Of a DNA stretch of 64,000 nt, positions 36,801 through 45,238 are shown piece by piece. Position 1 is the first letter of the stretch; each line of letters opens with the position of its first letter. The notes beneath the pieces are model-generated. The model had not been told where the DNA came from. It saw nothing but the letters and a program-made list of their open reading frames with translations, and did not search any database. The position numbers and the translations under genes were made by a program. Where the stretch lies: contig NKIN01000002.1 in the NCBI GenBank assembly GCA_002255905.1, positions 310,001 through 374,000 of the forward strand, in the 5' to 3' direction. The stretch is from Burkholderiales bacterium PBB1 (lineage in GTDB: Bacteria; Pseudomonadota; Gammaproteobacteria; Burkholderiales; Burkholderiaceae_C).

Positions 36801-39800
36801 GAGGTGACGGTGAAGGTCTCGCTGGGCAGGAACTGGCCGGCGCCGAGGGCCTGCACGGCGGGGTCGGCGTTGTCGAGCGTGTAGGTCCAGACACCGGCGG
36901 CGTCGATGTTGAAGGTGCCGTGGGCACCTGCCACGTTGGTCAGCGGGTTGAACGCCGCCTCGCCGGCGTCGGGGTCGGAAATGGTCAGCGTGCCACTGGT
37001 GGTCAGCGTCGTGTCTTCGACCGTCGCGCCGCTGGCCACACCACCGATCACGGCAGGATCGGCCGCGGCGATCACCGAGATTGGCACTTGCACCGATGGC
37101 GACACCGCGCCTTCGTTGTCGGTCGCGGTGAAGACGAATCCGGTGTCGCCGTTGAAGTTCGCGGCTGGAACGAAACTCAGCGTCGCCGCGCCGCCGGTGG
37201 CCGGGATGCTCTGGCCGATCGCCACGGGGGCGCCACCGAAGAGCAGCACGCCGTTCGTGGGCAGTGAGCCGATGGTGAAGCTGGCGATGTTTCCATCGAC
37301 ATCGGTGCCACCCAACTGCACGGGGATGCCAGGCGCATCTTCGTTGCCGCTGGCCGGCGTGGCGATCGCCGCCGGCGGCTCGTTGGCCCCATTGACCGTG
37401 ATCGTCACGGTGCTCGTGGTGCCGTCGATCGCCGTGACGGCGAAACTTTCGATCGGGTGCTGCGCGCTCGTCAATGCCTGCACATTGGCGTCGCCATTGC
37501 GCAAGGTGTAAGTCCAACCGCCGGTGGCGTCCACGCTGAAGTTGCCATAGGCGCCTGTCGCGGTGGTCGCCACGAAGCCCGCGGGGCTGTCCACGTCGCC
37601 CACCGTCAACGTGCCGTTGGCGACCGGGGTGCCATCTTCTGTGACGCTGCCGGTTGCGACACCACCAATGACCGCGGCGTCGTTGGTCCCCGTGATCGTG
37701 AGCACCAGATTGGCGACCGAGGTGGCGCCCTGATCGTCGGTGACGGTGTAGGGGATGGTCAGCACCTGCTGCTGGCCGGCAGCCAGCGATTGGTAGGCCG
37801 CGTTCGACGCATCGAAGGTGTAGCTGCCGTTCGGGTTGAATGTCAGCCCGGGCGGCGGTGCGGCATTCAGGCTGAAGCTGAGCACGGCGTTCGCATCGAC
37901 ATCGGTGGCGGTGAGGGTTCCGCTGAACAACGGTGCGTCCTCGTCGATCGCAGCGCTGGCCGGCTGAGCGACGGGCGTGTCGTTGGTCCCGGTGATGGTG
38001 ACGGCGACGACCTGCGAGGTGCCGTCGATCGAGGTGACGGTGAAGGTCTCGTCAGGCAGGGACTGGCCGGCACCGAGGGCCTGCACGGCGGGGTCGGCGT
38101 TGTTCAGTGTGTAGGTCCAGACGCCGGCGGCGTCGATGCTGAAGGTGCCGTGGGCACCTGCCACGTTGGACAGCGGGTTGAACGCGGCCTCGCCGGCGTC
38201 GGGGTCGGAAATGGTCAGCGTGCCACCGGTGGCCAGCGTCGTGTCTTCGACTGTCGCGCCGCTGGTCACGCCAGCGATCACGGCCGCATCGGCCACTGGC
38301 GTCACGTCGATCGTGATCTGGTTCGGCACAGTGTCGAAGGCACCGGCGCTGTCCTGCACGCTGAAGCTGAAGCTCGCGTAGCCGCTGCCGTTCGCGTTGG
38401 GTGCGGGTGCGTAGACGAGGTTGCCCAGTTCGGCGACCGAGATCACCTGACCCGCGACCACCGCCACGCCCGACAGCGTGAGGGTGCCTGCTACGGGCAG
38501 CGCGTCGATGCGCAGGTTGGCGAAGCCCTGGCCGGCATCGGCGTCCGAGAAGCCGAAATCCGATGCGCTGAAGCTGCGGCTGCCATCCTCGGCGATGACG
38601 ACCACCGCGTCCGTGCCGGTAGGCGGCGTGTTGGGCCCGATGTTGACTGTGACGCTGGCGTTGGCGGTGCCGCCCTGGCCGTCGCTGATGGTGTACTGGA
38701 TGACGACCGGGCCGCTGGCGTTGTTCGCCGGGTTGAAGGTGAGGGTGCCGTTCGGGTTCACTGTGACCGTGCCCAGCGCCGGGTCGATCGATGCCGAAGT
38801 GACGGTCAGCGCGTCGCCGTCGACATCGCTGTCATTGGCCAGCACGGCAATGGTGGTTGGCACGTTCACTGGCGTCGACGCCAGATCGTTCTGCGCCACC
38901 GGCGCATCGTTGACTGCGCTGACCGACAAGGTCAGTGTCGCAGTGACGCTGGCAACACCATCGCTGACGGTGTAGGTGGCCACCGGCACCGGGCCGTTGT
39001 AGTTGGGCTCGGGCGTGAAGGTGTATGCGCCATTGGCCGCCAGCGTCAGGCTGCCTACCCCAGCCACCAAGGCGGTGTCGCCCGCAGCGTAGGTCACGCC
39101 GCCAAGGCTGAACTGGGTGATGGTGAGGGCGTTGCCGTCGGGGTCGCTGTCATTGCCCAGCACATTGCCGGTGGCCGGTGTGTCCTCGGTGGTCGTGGCG
39201 CTGTCGTTGACAGCCACGGGTGGCTGGTTGGTCGGCGGCGGCGGATTGGTGTCGACCAGGTTCAGCGACACCGTGCCACCGTTGGAGGTCGAACCCTGGT
39301 TGTCGGTGACGAAGAAACTGATCGTTGCCTGGCCGACGAAGTCGACGGCTGGCTTGAACAGCAACCCGGCGGCTTGCGCTGGCGTCAGCGTCTGTCCGGC
39401 GGACACCACGGTGATGCCGTCGGCCAGCAGCAGCGTGCCACCGGCGGGTACGCCGGTGACGGTGACGCTGACCACATTGCCGTCGCTGTCGACCCCTCGC
39501 AGTGCCACGGGCAGCGTCGTGTTCTCGGGGCCGCTGACCGAGCCATCCAGTGCCGACGGGGCGATGTTGGCTTGCGCCGCGGCCGACGCAGCCGCCTCGG
39601 CTTCGGGTGGGGTGTTGGGGGTGTTGGTGTCCTGGTTGTTGTCGAGACCGAGCGGCGTCAGCGTTTCGACGATCCGATCAACCCGCAGTCCCGGCAGGAA
39701 TTCGCCACCATCGCCACCGGCGAGACCGGCGGCAGTGGCTGCATCGGCGTCGTCCTGCGCCAGCTTCTCGATGACCTGGTCGACCTCGCCAGGCGCGGCG

Positions 39801-40051
39801 GCTGCCTTATTCGGTGCTTGTTCGGGTACCGCGGTCGGCGCCTCCGTGGCTGCCGTGGCGGCGGCGGGCGTCTGGGCCTGGGCGTCGGAGCTCAACTGCA
39901 CGATGCCGTCCTGGCTGGTCAGGATCACGTCACCGCGCCGGACGATGTCGCCCATCTTCAATGGGTGTGCATGACCGTCGGCCCCCTTGACGATGGCGGT
40001 GCCCCACAAGCCGGTGACGGTTCCCTGGGTGGTCTGGATGATGGTCGGCAT
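33812..40051 (-). CDS. lapA: LapA-like giant RTX adhesin with LapG cleavage site
   Basis: 2079 residues, secreted by the type I system encoded beside it. The N-terminal retention module ('MPTIIQTTQGTVTGLWGTAI'...) is followed by the LapG target TAAG at residues 106-109, almost the same position as in Pseudomonas fluorescens LapA. About 1400 residues of cadherin-like/VCBS-type repeats come next ('NDAPVAQNDLAS', 'GTNDTPVAQPAS' and similar), then a PA14-like domain at about 1610-1870 ('LNGEYYGYNDFNPG', 'DIRVYADDGFRLRLD'), and RTX calcium nonapeptides at about 1887-1947 ('GGNGDDTLTGSAGRD', 'GGAGDDLIRGGAG'). A C-terminal secretion domain closes the protein. Two ~294-bp segments are near-identical. 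It is convergent with lapD and downstream of lapC. Confidence 0.92.
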   Translation of the reverse strand: MPTIIQTTQGTVTGLWGTAIVKGADGHAHPLKMGDIVRRGDVILTSQDGIVQLSSDAQAQTPAAATAATEAPTAVPEQAPNKAAAAPGEVDQVIEKLAQDDADAATAAGLAGGDGGEFLPGLRVDRIVETLTPLGLDNNQDTNTPNTPPEAEAAASAAAQANIAPSALDGSVSGPENTTLPVALRGVDSDGNVVSVTVTGVPAGGTLLLADGITVVSAGQTLTPAQAAGLLFKPAVDFVGQATISFFVTDNQGSTSNGGTVSLNLVDTNPPPPTNQPPVAVNDSATTTEDTPATGNVLGNDSDPDGNALTITQFSLGGVTYAAGDTALVAGVGSLTLAANGAYTFTPEPNYNGPVPVATYTVSDGVASVTATLTLSVSAVNDAPVAQNDLASTPVNVPTTIAVLANDSDVDGDALTVTSASIDPALGTVTVNPNGTLTFNPANNASGPVVIQYTISDGQGGTANASVTVNIGPNTPPTGTDAVVVIAEDGSRSFSASDFGFSDADAGQGFANLRIDALPVAGTLTLSGVAVVAGQVISVAELGNLVYAPAPNANGSGYASFSFSVQDSAGAFDTVPNQITIDVTPVADAAVIAGVTSGATVEDTTLATGGTLTISDPDAGEAAFNPLSNVAGAHGTFSIDAAGVWTYTLNNADPAVQALGAGQSLPDETFTVTSIDGTSQVVAVTITGTNDTPVAQPASAAIDEDAPLFSGTLTATDVDANAVLSFSLNAAPPPGLTFNPNGSYTFDASNAAYQSLAAGQQQVLTIPYTVTDDQGATSVANLVLTITGTNDAAVIGGVATGSVTEDGTPVANGTLTVGDVDSPAGFVATTATGAYGNFSVDATGGWTYTLRNGDANVQALTSAQHPIESFAVTAIDGTTSTVTITVNGANEPPAAIATPASGNEDAPGIPVQLGGTDVDGNIASFTIGSLPTNGVLLFGGAPVAIGQSIPATGGAATLSFVPAANFNGDTGFVFTATDNEGAVSPSVQVPISVIAAADPAVIGGVASGATVEDTTLTTSGTLTISDPDAGEAAFNPLTNVAGAHGTFNIDAAGVWTYTLDNADPAVQALGAGQFLPSETFTVTSIDGTSQVVTVTIAGTNDGPVALDDTASTLINTPLTSIDVLGNDSDIDGGTLNVTAASLVNPALGSISVNPNGTLAFTPASNVSGPVLVNYTASDGQGGFANATVTINVGANTPPAGSDATVTVAEDGSRSFSAADFGYSDADAGQSFAQVRIDSLPAAGTLTLNGATVTAGQAIAVANLGNLVFTPAPNANGSAYAGFDFSVQDSAGAFDATPNRLTIAVTAVNDAPVATGTATLAAINEDDPAPPGASIGNLFAARFSDATDQVSGGSSANTLAGIAISNHAAEPSKGAWQYSTDGGVNWSALPAGSTASAVTLTSNDWLRFVPAANYNGAATPLAAHLIESGGAAIVSGATVDLSTGTGGTTAYSTATVPVVAAVNPVNDPPVARNDEGSVTAAQTLTVSAAEGVIQSTSVPSGRDTDVEGDALTVAKVSAGTGTPSTTVTAGGVTMAGTYGDLLLRSDGSYSYTASRADAVATGTRVDDVFTYQVSDGNGGLANASLTVHVGGAADTLNAAPPTTTALTATLGLNGEYYGYNDFNPGPTSPNRRHADDGVYGNLDRAADVTSIVNGRNAAFTSPGTPGIVGTSSAAAADAADARFVARTVDYGTSPAVSGTLGTNPNIAAGGSTTGLTNDNSQLFKFLNRSGGGDAGTITVRQGTGDNDQIGGGPTSGLGRTSDVAMRLTGQAYMAAGLYDIRVYADDGFRLRLDNQTVAAFDDIQSPTTRVYTGVPIDGGLTPLELLYWEQGGNAVLRVEFKLSGTPDSAYQVLGSQNLPLFSDANAPALSDLQDLVAGPTPGSYLVRTGSLLDGGNGDDTLTGSAGRDILIGGQGKDTLNGGAGDDLIRGGAGHDQLTGGAGHDVFRWSLGDAGTAGGPARDVITDFDNTPHGGDVLDLRDLLVGESHAANTVALPASIGLNNALTITPHEGNLANYLHFSAVDGNTVVEISSTGGFASSYSPAAVDQVITLNGLNLVGSFTNDHQVINDLLQRGKLVTD
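36771..37064 (-). repeat. Internal direct repeat of lapA, copy 1
   Basis: About 294 bp repeated at 38001-38294 (constant offset 1230 bp) with only scattered substitutions. It encodes the VCBS-type unit containing 'DPDAGEAAFNPL' and 'GTFNIDAAGVWTYTLDNADP'. Recent duplication or gene conversion between repeat units is likely. Confidence 0.85.
38001..38294 (-). repeat. Internal direct repeat of lapA, copy 2
   Basis: Partner of 36771-37064; the protein unit here reads 'GTFSIDAAGVWTYTLNNADP'. The high DNA identity, including third codon positions, contrasts with the other, more diverged repeat units of the adhesin. Confidence 0.85.
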
Positions 40052-40170
40052 GGCGTGGCCTGTCAGGTCGTGCACCAAATGGGTGCTGAGTGGGCGAAGC
40101 GGCGCTGGCCCGCAGATCGGTCGAGCATATGCACTTCGGTCTGCGCTGCATGCACCTGAGGCCGGCAATT

Positions 40171-40186
40171 CGTGACGGGTGTCACC
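40171..40186. promoter_or_regulatory. CRP-like palindrome upstream of lapA
   Basis: CGTGACGGGTGTCACC fits the CRP/Vfr/Clp pattern TGTGA-N6-TCACA with one mismatch in each half-site. It lies 120 bp upstream of the lapA start, in the 168-bp gap after lapC. A second half-site-like TGTGACG is at 40200-40206. Function is inferred from sequence only. Confidence 0.35.
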
Positions 40187-40219
40187 TCAGGCACACGTTT
40201 TGTGACGATAAGGAAACGG

Positions 40220-41581
40220 TCAACGTTCACGCAGCGCGTAGGCCTTGGCCTTCAGCACCGGCTTCAGCAGGTATGACATCACCGTCTTGCGGCCGGTCAG
40301 GATGTCGACCTCGGCGGTCATGCCGGGGATCACCGGCAGCTTTTCGCTGAAGCTGGCCTGGGTGGTGCGCACCCGCACCAGGTAGTAGGCGTTGCCCTTT
40401 TCGTCGACGACGGTGTCCGGGCTGATGTTCTCGACCTTGGCGACCAGGCCGCCATAGATCGAGAAGTCGTAGGCGGTGAACTTGACGGTGGCGTCCTGCC
40501 CCGGGTGGATGAACGCGATGTCGCGCGGCTGCACCTTGGCTTCGAGGATCAGCTGGTCGTCGAGCGGGACGACCTCGACGATGTCCTTGCCCGGCTGCAC
40601 CACGCCGCCCACCGTGTTGGCCAGCAGACGCTGCACGCGGCCGCGCACCGGGCTCTTGACCTGGGACTTGTCGACCTTGTCGGCCAGCGCCACCGCGCCT
40701 TCGTTCAGCGCGTTCAGCTTGCCCATCACATCGGCCATGTCCTTGCGCGCGTCGTTGCGAAAGGTCAGCTCGGTTTCCTGGATCTTGCGTTGCGCCTCGC
40801 CGATCGCCGCCTGCACGCGGGCGATCTGTGCGGTGGCTTGTTCGATCTCGCCGCGGCTGCGCGACACTTCGCGCTCGAGTCGCAGGATGTCCACCTCGGA
40901 CACCGCGCCGGTGGCGAGCAATGGGCGGGTCTTGTTGAGTTCCTGCTGACCGAGGTCCAGCCCCCGTTCGGCCGACGCCTTGCGCGCCCGCATCTCGCTG
41001 AGTTCCTGCTGGCGCTGCTGCAGTTGCTGCTGGTTGATCGCGATCATCGTGGCCAGTTCTGAGCGTCGGGTTTCGTACAGCGTGCGTTCTTCGTCGACGA
41101 TGCGCCGCTCTTCGGGGCTGCTGCTGGCAGGTGGCTGAAACGCCGCGCCTTCAGCCAGTGCGCGCAGGCGAGCGCCACGGGCGCGCAGCGCAAACCCCTG
41201 CGCCGCGCTTTCGCGCACGCCGGAGGTGGCGCGGGTCTCGTCGATCTTCAACAGCAGCTGACCGGCCTCGACCACTTGGCCTTCCTGCACCAGGATCTCG
41301 GAGACCACGCCGCCGTCGAGCGATTGCACCACCTGCAACTGCTTCGACGGGATCACCTTGCCGTCGCCCCGAGTCACTTCCTCGACATGCGCGAAGCAGG
41401 CCCACAGCACCAGCAGCAGCACGATGGCCAGCGCAGCCCGCACGATCAGCTGCGCCCGCTGGGTGCGGGCACGCGACATCACCACCTCGGCCTGGTGCTC
41501 GAAGCTGCGAAAGCCTGCCGCGTCAGCCGCTGCATCGGCGGTGCCCCAGGGCGCGGTGACGGCTTTCAAAATGGCGTTCAA
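40220..41581 (-). CDS. lapC: Type I secretion membrane fusion protein, LapC/HlyD family
   Basis: 453 residues. One N-terminal membrane span ('LIVRAALAIVLLLVLWACFA', about residues 45-64), then the lipoyl-like half 'GGVVSEILVQEGQVVEAGQLL', long coiled-coil helices (residues about 150-290), and the second half 'VKSPVRGRVQRLLANTVGGVV' with 'IPGMTAEVDILTGRKTVMSYL' at the end, which is the HlyD family signature. It bridges LapB and LapE in the periplasm. The TTG start at 41581 overlaps the lapB stop (TTGA), consistent with translational coupling. Confidence 0.93.
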   Translation of the reverse strand: MNAILKAVTAPWGTADAAADAAGFRSFEHQAEVVMSRARTQRAQLIVRAALAIVLLLVLWACFAHVEEVTRGDGKVIPSKQLQVVQSLDGGVVSEILVQEGQVVEAGQLLLKIDETRATSGVRESAAQGFALRARGARLRALAEGAAFQPPASSSPEERRIVDEERTLYETRRSELATMIAINQQQLQQRQQELSEMRARKASAERGLDLGQQELNKTRPLLATGAVSEVDILRLEREVSRSRGEIEQATAQIARVQAAIGEAQRKIQETELTFRNDARKDMADVMGKLNALNEGAVALADKVDKSQVKSPVRGRVQRLLANTVGGVVQPGKDIVEVVPLDDQLILEAKVQPRDIAFIHPGQDATVKFTAYDFSIYGGLVAKVENISPDTVVDEKGNAYYLVRVRTTQASFSEKLPVIPGMTAEVDILTGRKTVMSYLLKPVLKAKAYALRER

Positions 41582-43803
41582 GCTGCCCTCGCAATCCGGC
41601 CGCTGGACAGCGCTTCCATGATGCGGTCGCGCGGACCGTCGGCCACCACCTTGCCGCCATCGATGACGATCACGCGCGTGGCCAGCGCGAGCAGCGAGGT
41701 GCGGTGCGTGACCAGCACCACCGTCTTGTTGCTTGCGAACGCGGTGACCTGGGTCGTGATCTGGGCCTCGGTCGAGAAATCCATCGCGCTGGTCGGTTCA
41801 TCGAGCAGCAGCAGCGGTGCGTTGTGCAGTACGGCGCGGGCCAGGCCGACCCCCTGGCGCTGCCCGCCTGAGAGCGATTCGCCGCGTTCGCCCACCGGCA
41901 TGTCGAAGCCGCGCGGGTGGCGGTTGATGAACTCGGTCAATCCCGCCACGTCGGCCGCCGCGACGACGGCAGAGTCGTCGGCATACGGCAGGCCGAAGGT
42001 GATGTTCTCGCGCAGCGTCCCCTGGAACAGCGTCACGTCCTGCGACACGCTGGCGACGTTGCGGCGCACATCGGCCGGGTCGAGCTGACGCAGGTCGATG
42101 CCATCGAGCAGCACCGCGCCTTCGGTCGGCTGGTACAGGCCCATGATGAGCCGCTGGATCGTGCTCTTGCCCGACCCCACCCGGCCGATCAGCGCGACGC
42201 GTTCGCCGGCGCTGATCTTGAAGCTGATGCCTTCGATCGCCGAATCGGTTCGGTTCGGGTACGCGAACTTCACGTTGCGGAACTCGATGTCGCCGCGCAG
42301 TTGCGGGCGCTGTATGAAGCTCTCGCCAGCCGGCCGTTCGACCGGCTTTTCCATGATCTTGTTCAGCGAGTCGAGTGCAGTTCGTGCGCCCTGGTATTGC
42401 ATCAACAGCCCGACGATCTGCCCGGCCGGCGCCAGTGCGCGACCCGACAGCATGCTGGCTGCGATCAGCGCGCCCATCGTCAGCTCGCGCTGGCTGATCA
42501 GGTAGACGCCGATCAGGATCATCGCCACCGAGACGAGCTGAGTCACCGTGCTGGTGGCCAGCATCGCGCCTGAGGACAACCCACGCATCTTCACGTTGGT
42601 GCTGGCCAGGAACAGGTTGGCACGCTCCCACTTCGACTGGATCACGCTCTCGGCACCTTGCGACTTGATCGTCTCGATCGCAGACAGGCTCTCGATCAAG
42701 GTGGCGTTGCGCTGTGCACTGGCCTGGTAGGTGGTCTCGGACAGCGCATGCAGCCGATGCTGCAGCGAATAGCCCAGCGCCAGGATCAGCCCGAAGGCCG
42801 CCAACACTGGCAACGCCAGCCACGGCGAGATCCACGCCAGCACGATGACGAACAGCAAGGCGAACGGCAGGTCGATCAGCGCGGTGACGGTGGATGAGGC
42901 GATGAAGTCGCGCACCTGCTCGAAACCACGCAGGTTCTGTGCGAACGAACCCACCGACTCGGGCCGGTGCTCGAGCCGCAGTCCCAGCACCTTTTCCATC
43001 AGCGTGGCCGACAGCGTGATGTCGATGCGCGCGCTGGCCTCGTCGACGAAGTGGCTGCGCAGCAGACGCATGAACAGGTCGGCACCCAGCACGAGGAGCA
43101 CGCCGACAGCCAGAGCCCACAAGGTTTCGAAGGCGTTGTTGGGCACGACGCGGTCGTAGACGTTCATCGAGAACATCGGGAACGCGAGCGCGAACAGGTT
43201 GATCAGCAGCGCGGCCAGCAGCACGTCGCGGTAGACGAAGCGCTGCGCCAGCAGGGCGCTCCAGAACCAGTGCCGCGTGCCGCTGCTGCGTGCTGCGGTG
43301 GGAGGGGTGGCGGTGTCGAAGCGGAAATGCGGCCGCACGAAAAGCACCACGCCGCTGTAGCGTGATTCCAGCTCGGCGCGCGACAGGCGCACCAGGCCCT
43401 GGCCGGTTTCGGGCAGCAGCACGCGGGCGACCTGTGTGTCGCCCGTGCCGTCCCAGCCCATCAGCACGCAGGCCTGGTCGTTGCGCAGGATCAGCAGCAC
43501 GGGCAGCGTGGCGGCATCGACGCTGCCCAAGGCGAGTCGCTGCAGCCGCGTCGCCATGCCGGCGCGAGCGGCCGCGCGTTCGGCCAGCTCAAGCGGCAGC
43601 CTGCCGGCGGTATCGGGGCCGATCGGTAACCCGGCCGACAGCGCGGCGCGTGTGGTCGCCTGGCCCTGCAGGCGGCAGATCTCGACCAGGCAGTCGAGCA
43701 AAGGATCCGGGTGGATCAGGTCTTCACGCAGCCGCTGCACCGTGGCACCGGAGGCCGGGCCTGTCGGTGGCGCGGGGGGTGCTTTGGAGGGGGTGTCAGG
43801 CAT
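41578..43803 (-). CDS. lapB: Type I secretion ABC transporter, LapB family
   Basis: About 741 residues. N-terminal C39-like domain without the catalytic Cys (a substrate-binding CLD, as in LapB/HlyB), six-span ABC membrane domain ('FSMNVYDRVVPNNAFETLW' is typical), and a nucleotide-binding domain with Walker A 'ALIGRVGSGKSTIQRL', signature 'LSGGQRQGVGLARAV', Walker B 'LLLLDEPTSAMDF' and H-loop 'VLVTHRT'. It exports LapA. ATG 43803 lies 17 bp after the NUDIX gene stop; in-frame TTG 43848 and GTG 43836 would overlap that gene and are possible alternatives. Confidence 0.93.
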   Translation of the reverse strand: MPDTPSKAPPAPPTGPASGATVQRLREDLIHPDPLLDCLVEICRLQGQATTRAALSAGLPIGPDTAGRLPLELAERAAARAGMATRLQRLALGSVDAATLPVLLILRNDQACVLMGWDGTGDTQVARVLLPETGQGLVRLSRAELESRYSGVVLFVRPHFRFDTATPPTAARSSGTRHWFWSALLAQRFVYRDVLLAALLINLFALAFPMFSMNVYDRVVPNNAFETLWALAVGVLLVLGADLFMRLLRSHFVDEASARIDITLSATLMEKVLGLRLEHRPESVGSFAQNLRGFEQVRDFIASSTVTALIDLPFALLFVIVLAWISPWLALPVLAAFGLILALGYSLQHRLHALSETTYQASAQRNATLIESLSAIETIKSQGAESVIQSKWERANLFLASTNVKMRGLSSGAMLATSTVTQLVSVAMILIGVYLISQRELTMGALIAASMLSGRALAPAGQIVGLLMQYQGARTALDSLNKIMEKPVERPAGESFIQRPQLRGDIEFRNVKFAYPNRTDSAIEGISFKISAGERVALIGRVGSGKSTIQRLIMGLYQPTEGAVLLDGIDLRQLDPADVRRNVASVSQDVTLFQGTLRENITFGLPYADDSAVVAAADVAGLTEFINRHPRGFDMPVGERGESLSGGQRQGVGLARAVLHNAPLLLLDEPTSAMDFSTEAQITTQVTAFASNKTVVLVTHRTSLLALATRVIVIDGGKVVADGPRDRIMEALSSGRIARAA

Positions 43804-43819
43804 GCCGGCAGAAGGTGGT

Positions 43820-44365
43820 TCATCCGATATCGGCACAGTGGAAGCCAAATTGACCGCGTCGACGGTCCTCGAAATAAAACTTCAGCGTTTCGCTCACCGT
43901 CTTGAAGGCCAGATCGTTCCAGGGCACTTCATGTTCACGGAACAGCCGGGCTTCGATGGTTTCCGGCCCGGGCGCGAACTCGGTGTCGATCAGGCGGGCT
44001 CGGTAGAACAGATGAACCTGCCCGGCGCGCACCACATTGAGCAAGGCGAACAGCGGCTGCATCTCGATGTTCGCGCCGGCTTCTTCGACGGTTTCACGCG
44101 CGGCACCCTCGGCGAGCGTTTCGTCCAGCTCCATGAAACCGGCCGGCAGCGTCCAGTAGCCGTAGCGGGGTTCGATGTTGCGGCGGCACAGCAGCACCTG
44201 GTCGTCCCAGACCGGGATCGTGCCCACGACGTTGCAGGGGTTTTCGTAGTGCACCGAGGCGCACACGGTGCACACCGCGCGGGGGCGGTTGTCGTCGGTG
44301 GGTACCCGGTATTCGGTGGCGGCGCCGCAGCTCTTGCAATGACGAATGCTGCGTGCGGAGTACAT
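43820..44365 (-). CDS. NUDIX hydrolase with N-terminal zinc ribbon
   Basis: 181 residues. N-terminal four-Cys ribbon: 'HCKSCGAAT' and 'VCTVCASVHYENP'. The Nudix box is complete in 'GFMELDETLAEGAARETVEEAG' (about residues 77-98; G-x5-E-x7-REUxEExG). Such proteins hydrolyse nucleoside diphosphate derivatives; the substrate cannot be told, though related ribbon-containing members act on NADH or FAD. The stop lies 17 bp before lapB on the same strand, so it may be cotranscribed with the Lap secretion genes. Confidence 0.9.
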   Translation of the reverse strand: MYSARSIRHCKSCGAATEYRVPTDDNRPRAVCTVCASVHYENPCNVVGTIPVWDDQVLLCRRNIEPRYGYWTLPAGFMELDETLAEGAARETVEEAGANIEMQPLFALLNVVRAGQVHLFYRARLIDTEFAPGPETIEARLFREHEVPWNDLAFKTVSETLKFYFEDRRRGQFGFHCADIG

Positions 44366-44458
44366 GCCTTTCAGTGTAGCGGCGCGATGTGTGCCTGCTG
44401 TGTCAGGGAGCACTCTGCATGACATGATCGACAGCCGTACCGAGCCTGACGACCCACC

Positions 44459-45238
44459 GTGACCGCTGATCCCGACTGGCTGCAACCCGACTGGCACCGC
44501 GCAGAGGTTCAGGCGCTGATGACCACCCGGCGCGGTGGCGTCAGCACCGGCCCATTCGCCAGCATGAACCTGCGCGACGGCCTGGGCGACGATGCTGCGG
44601 CGGTCGCGGAGAACCGGGCGCTGCTGGCGTCGGCCGTGGGCGCTCCGGTGGTGCGTCTGAACCAGGTGCACGGCGCCCGGGTCGTGCGGCTGACGGAAGC
44701 CGATGCTGCCCCCGGCGCACCGCAACACGACGCCGATGCCTGCTTCACCACCGAGCCTGGCGTCGTCTGCAGCATCCAGGTGGCCGACTGTCTGCCGGTG
44801 CTGTTCGCTGCGCCCGGCGCAGTGGCCGCTGCGCATGCGGGCTGGCGTGGGCTGGCCGCCGGCGTGCTCGAGTCGACGCTGGCGGCGCTCTGCGACGCCA
44901 GCGGCTGTGCACCGGACCAGGTGTCCGCGTGGCTGGGCCCCTGCATCGGGCCTGGTCGCTTCGAGGTGGGCGCCGATGTCCTGCAGGCCTTCGGGGTCTC
45001 TGTGGCGGCAGCATCGACACCCACGGCCACACCGCAGGCTGTGCACTTTGTACCGACCACGGCGGGCAAGTGGCTCGCTGATCTGCCGGGGCTGGCGCGC
45101 GACCGCCTGTCTGCCCGCGGCGTGCAGGATGTCAGCGGCGGAACATGGTGCACCGCCTCCGACGAGTCACGCTTCTTTTCGTTCCGGCGTGATGGCGTCA
45201 CCGGGCGCATGGTGGCTGCTGTCTGGCTCGTGATGTGA
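44459..45238 (+). CDS. pgeF: PgeF/YfiH-type peptidoglycan editing factor (laccase-domain, purine nucleoside-active family)
   Basis: 259 residues. Zinc-site residues lie in 'LNQVHGARVV', 'VADCLPVLFAAPG' and 'VAAAHAGWRGLAAGVL', followed by 'LGPCIGPGRFEVGADVL', the standard blocks of the DUF152/YfiH family. Members have been described as editing peptidoglycan stem composition and as having adenosine phosphorylase/deaminase activity. GTG 44459 is the family start. It is divergent from the NUDIX gene and next to phaC, a frequent neighbourhood in Burkholderiales. Confidence 0.9.
   Translation: MTADPDWLQPDWHRAEVQALMTTRRGGVSTGPFASMNLRDGLGDDAAAVAENRALLASAVGAPVVRLNQVHGARVVRLTEADAAPGAPQHDADACFTTEPGVVCSIQVADCLPVLFAAPGAVAAAHAGWRGLAAGVLESTLAALCDASGCAPDQVSAWLGPCIGPGRFEVGADVLQAFGVSVAAASTPTATPQAVHFVPTTAGKWLADLPGLARDRLSARGVQDVSGGTWCTASDESRFFSFRRDGVTGRMVAAVWLVM

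Noticed and set aside
36000-39500. Possible CRISPR-like array from the periodic repeats
   Set aside because: The periodicity is in-frame protein repeats of the adhesin with diverged units, not short identical repeats with unique spacers.
34139-40159. Long plus-strand open frames (733 and 900 codons) over lapA
   Set aside because: They are antisense to the repeat-rich adhesin, repeat when it repeats, and show no membrane, signal or domain features.
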